This document shows positions 31,498-34,479 of a stretch of DNA of 34,479 nt, one piece after another. The stretch comes from an uncultured Clostridia bacterium (lineage in GTDB: Bacteria > Bacillota > Clostridia > Oscillospirales > Acutalibacteraceae): NCBI GenBank assembly GCA_944384705.1, contig CALWUI010000023.1:1-34479 (forward strand), in the 5' to 3' direction. The translations under genes and the position numbers were made by a program. The stretch's first letter is position 1. Every line of letters begins with the position of its first letter. The notes under the pieces are model-generated. The model ran no database searches, was not told where the DNA came from, and saw nothing but the letters and a program-made list of their open reading frames with translations.

Positions 31498-32073
31498 CTA
31501 GGCTAACTTTTTTATTTCGATAGCTTTATCCTTACAAAGTGTCCCTTTTAAATGATCATATTCATGACAAATACATTTAGCCCAAAATCCTGTAGCCTCT
31601 AAAGTGAATTTTTGGCCATCAATATCATAAGCTTCAACTAAAACAGTCATAGGTCTAGAAAGTTTATACACAGCTCCTGGAAGAGAAAAACATCCTTCCC
31701 AAACAATTTGCTCCCCTGTTTCTTTTAATATTGTAGGATTAATAAACACAAGTGGCTTATCTTTTTCTGGTTGAGATGCCTCAGAAATATACCTTATTTC
31801 ATCTTCTATTTTCGATGAAACAAAGATAACAAAAAATTTTTCTGTATATCCTACTTGGTTTGCTGCAAGACCTGCACCCTGTAACTTTTCTAAAGTTTCT
31901 TTCAAATTATCTACTTTATCTAACATAGTTTTATCAAAATTATCAACTTCTGTACATACTATTCTTAAAGATGGATTTTCATCTTCAAATACATCCAATA
32001 CTTGTGCATTTCCTACTAAACAAAAGTTAAGAAAAATAAATAAACATGGAACAAAACAAACGATTCTCTTCAA
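31498..32073 (-). CDS. def: peptide deformylase with an N-terminal export signal
   Basis: Peptide deformylases remove the formyl group from new proteins in the cytoplasm. All three active-site motifs are intact: GAGLAANQVG (66-75), EGCFS with metal ligand Cys128, and HEYDH (170-174). The usual N-terminus of the enzyme aligns with VLDVFEDENPSLR (25-37), but it is preceded by 24 residues that read as a signal peptide: MKR, a hydrophobic core (IVCFVPCLFIFLNFCLVG), then NAQ. The start is TTG with AGAGG 8 nt upstream, which supports translation of the extension; no other start in frame lies before the catalytic domain. It looks like an exported or membrane-anchored deformylase, which is unusual. 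A second, cytoplasmic deformylase must be present elsewhere if this one is exported. Confidence 0.88.
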   Translation of the reverse strand: MKRIVCFVPCLFIFLNFCLVGNAQVLDVFEDENPSLRIVCTEVDNFDKTMLDKVDNLKETLEKLQGAGLAANQVGYTEKFFVIFVSSKIEDEIRYISEASQPEKDKPLVFINPTILKETGEQIVWEGCFSLPGAVYKLSRPMTVLVEAYDIDGQKFTLEATGFWAKCICHEYDHLKGTLCKDKAIEIKKLA

Positions 32074-32425
32074 ACTGGAAACCTCTTAAAAATACAAAAA
32101 CCTACGCTCTACTGGTCTTGGTCGTTGTAATGGACTTGAGAAAAAGCAGTATAATACAGGACTCATTCCCACTTTTGTAATGTTTATCTAATCTTGTATT
32201 CGCCTTAAATCGATAACCTTTATGCTTATTATTTTACCAGAACCGGAAAAAAATTCAACATTAACTTTCATATCATCTTAGAAATTTTTAATGTTGTAAT
32301 TTTGTTTTTTACATGAGGGAAATCATACAAACGTTTTTATAGCTGGTCTGATTGTATTTCACACCGATACGGCGCAATTATGTTTTCACATTAGATAGTT
32401 CATTCATTATACTCATGATTTCCCG
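32074..32425. other. intergenic junction between AT-rich and GC-richer DNA
   Basis: No gene seen. It contains a long inverted repeat (CAACATTAA 32256-32264, TTAATGTTG 32288-32296) that on the minus strand is followed by AA and T7 (32253-32247), suitable as a terminator for the foreign gene at 32426. Base composition rises sharply to the right of about 32.4 kb, so the left boundary of the foreign segment probably lies here. No direct repeat or att core could be identified. Confidence 0.5.
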
Positions 32426-32650
32426 CTACATTTCTTCACCCTGTTCCGGGGCAATAAATTTAATAGACCCAAGATAATCAACCATGCAATTATCCACGAT
32501 GTAACGACTCAACTGTGCTTTCCTAATTCCGTTTTCTTCCGCAATTTCGTCCAATGCCCTATTTGCTTCGGCCGTAAACAGTACCTCAGTCCGCGCAAGT
32601 TTATCCGCTCCATTCCGCTGTGTCTCGTTCCTGACCCTTTCCATCTCCAT
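32426..32650 (-). CDS. ribbon-helix-helix (CopG/Arc-like) small DNA-binding protein
   Basis: 74 residues. After a short basic N-terminus come a strand TEVLFTA and two helices EANRALDEIAEENG and RKAQLSRYIVDNCMVDYL, the layout of a ribbon-helix-helix domain. Such proteins act as plasmid or mobile-element repressors, antitoxins or relaxosome accessories. AAGGAG lies close to the first ATG (32650); a second ATG two codons later has better spacing. Codon use and G+C differ from the chromosomal genes to the left. The hairpin-rich region upstream makes a mobilisation-accessory role plausible but unproven. Confidence 0.65.
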   Translation of the reverse strand: MEMERVRNETQRNGADKLARTEVLFTAEANRALDEIAEENGIRKAQLSRYIVDNCMVDYLGSIKFIAPEQGEEM

Positions 32651-32828
32651 TCCGCTCCTTTCGTCCCATCGTTCTCTCTGTCGTTACGACTATTGAGGTG
32701 GGTCTATTTTTCTCATGCAAGTATGGGGTTATGCCGGTGCTTCGCACCTTTTTAACCTCACCGTAACGCTTATGCATTACTTACTTGCAATGGGCTTTTT
32801 GCCCCTTGACCCCAGTTCATCCGGAACA
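32651..32828. other. hairpin-rich non-coding region, possible transfer origin
   Basis: Holds a perfect GGTGC-TTC-GCACC hairpin followed by T5 (32736-32753), GGGC-TTTTT-GCCC (32792-32804) and CCTTGACCCC, between the RHH gene and small mobile-element ORFs. This is the usual place for an oriT or a control region in mobilisable elements. The T5 after the first hairpin would also make it a plus-strand terminator. No relaxase gene is present in the window. Confidence 0.4.
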
Positions 32829-33011
32829 CTAATTCTGTACAAACGGATTCCACTCACCTACCGGTGTCCATCTCGCAGTACTCCATCCATCAGCTCCGGC
32901 TGTATCTACCATCGTGTCCGCCTGTTCTTCCATCACAGACTCTGTCGCTTTTGCAGATTCTTTCGCTGCTTTTCTCTTAGCAGCTCTCTCTTTTTCTTCT
33001 CCCGAAGTGAT
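32829..33011 (-). CDS. small coding remnant of the mobile segment
   Basis: A 60-codon open frame on the minus strand, with no start codon near its 5' end (the first is GTG-ATG in the middle). It reads EEKERAAKRKAAKESAKATE, then MEEQADTMVDTAGADGWS and a tail ending WNPFVQN. The other frame just upstream also gives a charged helix (ADIESLREKKKRELLREKQR), so one frameshift may have split a single coiled-coil protein. The codon bias matches the neighbours at 33023 and 32426 rather than the host genes. I do not recognise the family. Confidence 0.35.
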   Translation of the reverse strand: MTSGEEKERAAKRKAAKESAKATESVMEEQADTMVDTAGADGWSTARWTPVGEWNPFVQN

Positions 33012-33022
33012 TCAATGTCCGC

Positions 33023-33256
33023 TTAAGATTCCCGAATAACCCGGCTCATGTTCCCGGCGATATGCTTCGCAATCACTCTCACTTCATCCTTACTGTACTG
33101 TTCGATTACCTCACAAAATTCATCGTCATCCAGCAAGGTTTTTGCCAGAACATCCATAGAAGGTGCTAACGCTTCCCGTCTGTATTCCGCTTCCCTTGCT
33201 TCCAGTTCCCGTTTCATTTTTGCAATTTCTGTTCTTACACTTCTTAATTTGCGCAT
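33023..33256 (-). CDS. small coiled-coil mobile-element protein
   Basis: 77 residues from the ATG at 33256, chosen because AGAGG lies 8 nt upstream (the open frame extends to 33328 through a hairpin). It begins MRKLRSVRTEIAKMKRELEA, a clear charged helix, then REAEYRREALAPSMDVLAK and LLDDDEFCEVIEQYSKDEVRVIAKHIAGNMSR. Its soluble helical make-up is common in plasmid and integrative-element accessory genes. No function can be assigned. Confidence 0.55.
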   Translation of the reverse strand: MRKLRSVRTEIAKMKRELEAREAEYRREALAPSMDVLAKTLLDDDEFCEVIEQYSKDEVRVIAKHIAGNMSRVIRES

Positions 33257-33300
33257 ATCTGTTACCTCTACTTTCTCTGAAAATTTTTGCAAAAAGAAAA

Positions 33301-33351
33301 AGCGGCAAACAGAATCAAGAGACTTCACGTCTCCATCATCTGTTCACCGCT
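33301..33351. terminator. compound hairpin, likely bidirectional terminator
   Basis: Imperfect 13-nt arms AGCGGCAAACAGA (33301-33313) and TCTGTTCACCGCT (33339-33351) match in 11 positions and enclose an inner 5-bp hairpin GAGAC/GTCTC (33319-33333). T-rich sequence follows on both strands (TTTTG on plus, TTTTTCTTTTT on minus). It separates hsdS from the small mobile-element genes. Confidence 0.65.
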
Positions 33352-33493
33352 TTTGTTTCTATATTGACAAGCTGTACTCTCGCTTTACGGTTCGTCACCC
33401 CCGTAAAACTCCCGGACGATTTACGCCAGACTCTATGCAAAGCACCGTTCCGTTGAGTTTTTCACATGAACAACTGTATTTTGTTTTTCATAA

Positions 33494-33510
33494 AAATTGT
33501 ATCACAATTT
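33494..33510 (-). terminator. AT-rich hairpin downstream of hsdS
   Basis: AAATTGT and ACAATTT form a 7-bp perfect stem with a 3-nt loop, followed on the minus strand by a short T-run. It is 36 bp past the hsdS stop and probably a weak terminator. Confidence 0.45.
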
Positions 33511-33545
33511 CTTGTAAAATTCCATCTGGATTCCCCAGAAAATAC

Positions 33546-34479
33546 TCATACAAACATCTGCTGTAACAGACCTTTTTTGAACTCTTTCCATGCAGAAAGT
33601 TCTGCCCGTATCTGACTAATCACATCATCCAATGAAGACAAGCAGTCAGCAATTTTGCGCTGCTCCTCAACACAAGGATATGCAATAACAATTTCACTAA
33701 AATCATCAGCATTTATCGCCGGATAATTTGAACCCGTACACCGTATGCTGACTTCTTGGTTAAAATGAGCATCATACAAAATCTGATAAATAAAACCGCT
33801 ATCACAATTCTTCATCCTAATCTGGATATAACCTGTCGATGCAACAACCTGTTTATCCTTCTTTTCAGAATAATGAAAATGCCCTTGGTTGTACGGACGC
33901 ACAGACTGAAAAAAAACATCACCCACCCTAGCTGCCCTTTGTGCTCTGCTCGGTGCTTTTGATTTTATCATAACCTCTGGTTCTTCCCAATCACCATGGT
34001 CAACACTTCCTAAATCCATATACAAGAATTCATCTTCAACTTCTTCTGTTTTCGGATTGATGACACAAATTTCTCCTATTTTCTTCTCTTCCCACTCCGG
34101 GAACTCACTTCCGTCATCTGCTTTGAACCGTACCTCACGACTAAAAATTTTCTGCATCACGCCCTTTTTGCGTTCCTGCCATGCGGTCAGTTCTGCTTCG
34201 GTTGTCGTAATAATATCATCAATCGTTGACAGAAATGATGCTATTTTTTTCTGTTCGGGAAGGGAAGGGAAAAACAACTCTCTATTTTCCATGGCACTTT
34301 TGGTTATATGAACCATTGTTCCGCCCGTTCGTTGTGACATAATCTTTTCAACATCACGTTCCAATATATAGTTCAAGAACGTTTTGGATACTATGTTTTC
34401 ATCAAACTTTAACTTCCAAATGTGATAATGATAAATACATTTATTTCCAATATAAATACGTGGTCCAAATGTAGCACTC
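33546..34479 (-). CDS. hsdS: type I restriction-modification specificity subunit (partial, 3' end)
   Basis: HsdS supplies the DNA-target recognition of the HsdR2-M2-S complex. The frame is open to the right edge of the window, so the start lies outside; about 310 codons are visible. They cover the end of the first target-recognition domain, the first conserved helical spacer (FPSLPEQKKIASFLSTID, then TEAELTAWQERKKGVMQKIF), a complete second recognition domain beginning FPEWEEKKIGEICVINPK, and the second spacer (EEQRKIADCLSSLDDVISQI, AELSAWKEFKKGLLQQMF). The two spacers are clear internal repeats of each other, as expected. The gene matches the foreign, GC-richer composition of the segment. 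hsdM and hsdR would be expected beyond the right edge. Confidence 0.92.
   Translation of the reverse strand, partial: SATFGPRIYIGNKCIYHYHIWKLKFDENIVSKTFLNYILERDVEKIMSQRTGGTMVHITKSAMENRELFFPSLPEQKKIASFLSTIDDIITTTEAELTAWQERKKGVMQKIFSREVRFKADDGSEFPEWEEKKIGEICVINPKTEEVEDEFLYMDLGSVDHGDWEEPEVMIKSKAPSRAQRAARVGDVFFQSVRPYNQGHFHYSEKKDKQVVASTGYIQIRMKNCDSGFIYQILYDAHFNQEVSIRCTGSNYPAINADDFSEIVIAYPCVEEQRKIADCLSSLDDVISQIRAELSAWKEFKKGLLQQMFV

Noticed and set aside
32715..33026. Plus-strand 103-codon frame in the foreign segment
   Set aside because: Its Phe, Ser and Cys-rich translation is the antisense of charged minus-strand coding sequence; it has no ribosome site and spans two hairpins.

Overview
The window looks like chromosomal DNA from a low-GC, anaerobic Firmicute of the Clostridia type. 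The evidence is a spoIIAA-spoIIAB-sigF sporulation operon, an oxygen-sensitive class III ribonucleotide reductase (nrdD-nrdG), Gram-positive gene orders (rimP-nusA-ylxR-ylxQ-infB-rbfA-nrnA-truB and rpsF-ssb-rpsR), purine-rich ribosome binding sites, and frequent TTG or GTG starts. No species can be assigned from the sequence alone.

Layout. 1-2.2 kb: two paralogous exported small proteins on the minus strand; the upstream one has lost its signal-peptide start through a frameshift and a nonsense codon. 2.5-4.5 kb: murD, then an orphan peptide with a Nif11/double-glycine type leader that resembles a RiPP precursor. 4.5-7.5 kb: nrdDG behind a clear promoter and an NrdR-box palindrome. 7.5-11.6 kb: rqcH, a Nif3-family gene, trmK, a DUF1858 redox protein, a zinc-ribbon protein and a degenerate tRNA-like sequence. 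12-16 kb: an MTA/SAH nucleosidase, the spoIIA operon, an unusual 120-bp GC-rich multi-hairpin element, and folC. 16.3-20 kb: trpS, a small hypothetical protein, an Amidase_6-like protein, the rpsF-ssb-rpsR operon and a 3-methyladenine DNA glycosylase. 20-27.2 kb: the translation and transcription-factor operon, read from a promoter at 27.15 kb through a leader hairpin. 27.3-30.5 kb: an XRE regulator, then an AEC-family permease preceded by a large uncharacterised Rossmann-fold protein. 30.7 kb: initiator tRNA-fMet. 30.9-32.1 kb: a decayed gene and a peptide deformylase that carries an N-terminal export signal.

From about 32.4 kb to the right edge the DNA is visibly richer in G+C and its genes look foreign: a ribbon-helix-helix protein, small coiled-coil ORFs, a hairpin-rich possible transfer-origin region, and the 3' part of a type I restriction specificity gene (hsdS). 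This is probably the edge of an integrated mobile or defence island that continues beyond the window.

Most of the window is ordinary housekeeping. The observations most worth a second look are the exported deformylase, the multi-hairpin element between folC and spoIIAA, the orphan Nif11-type precursor, the broken paralogue with a duplicated segment read in two frames, and the abnormal tRNA-like gene.
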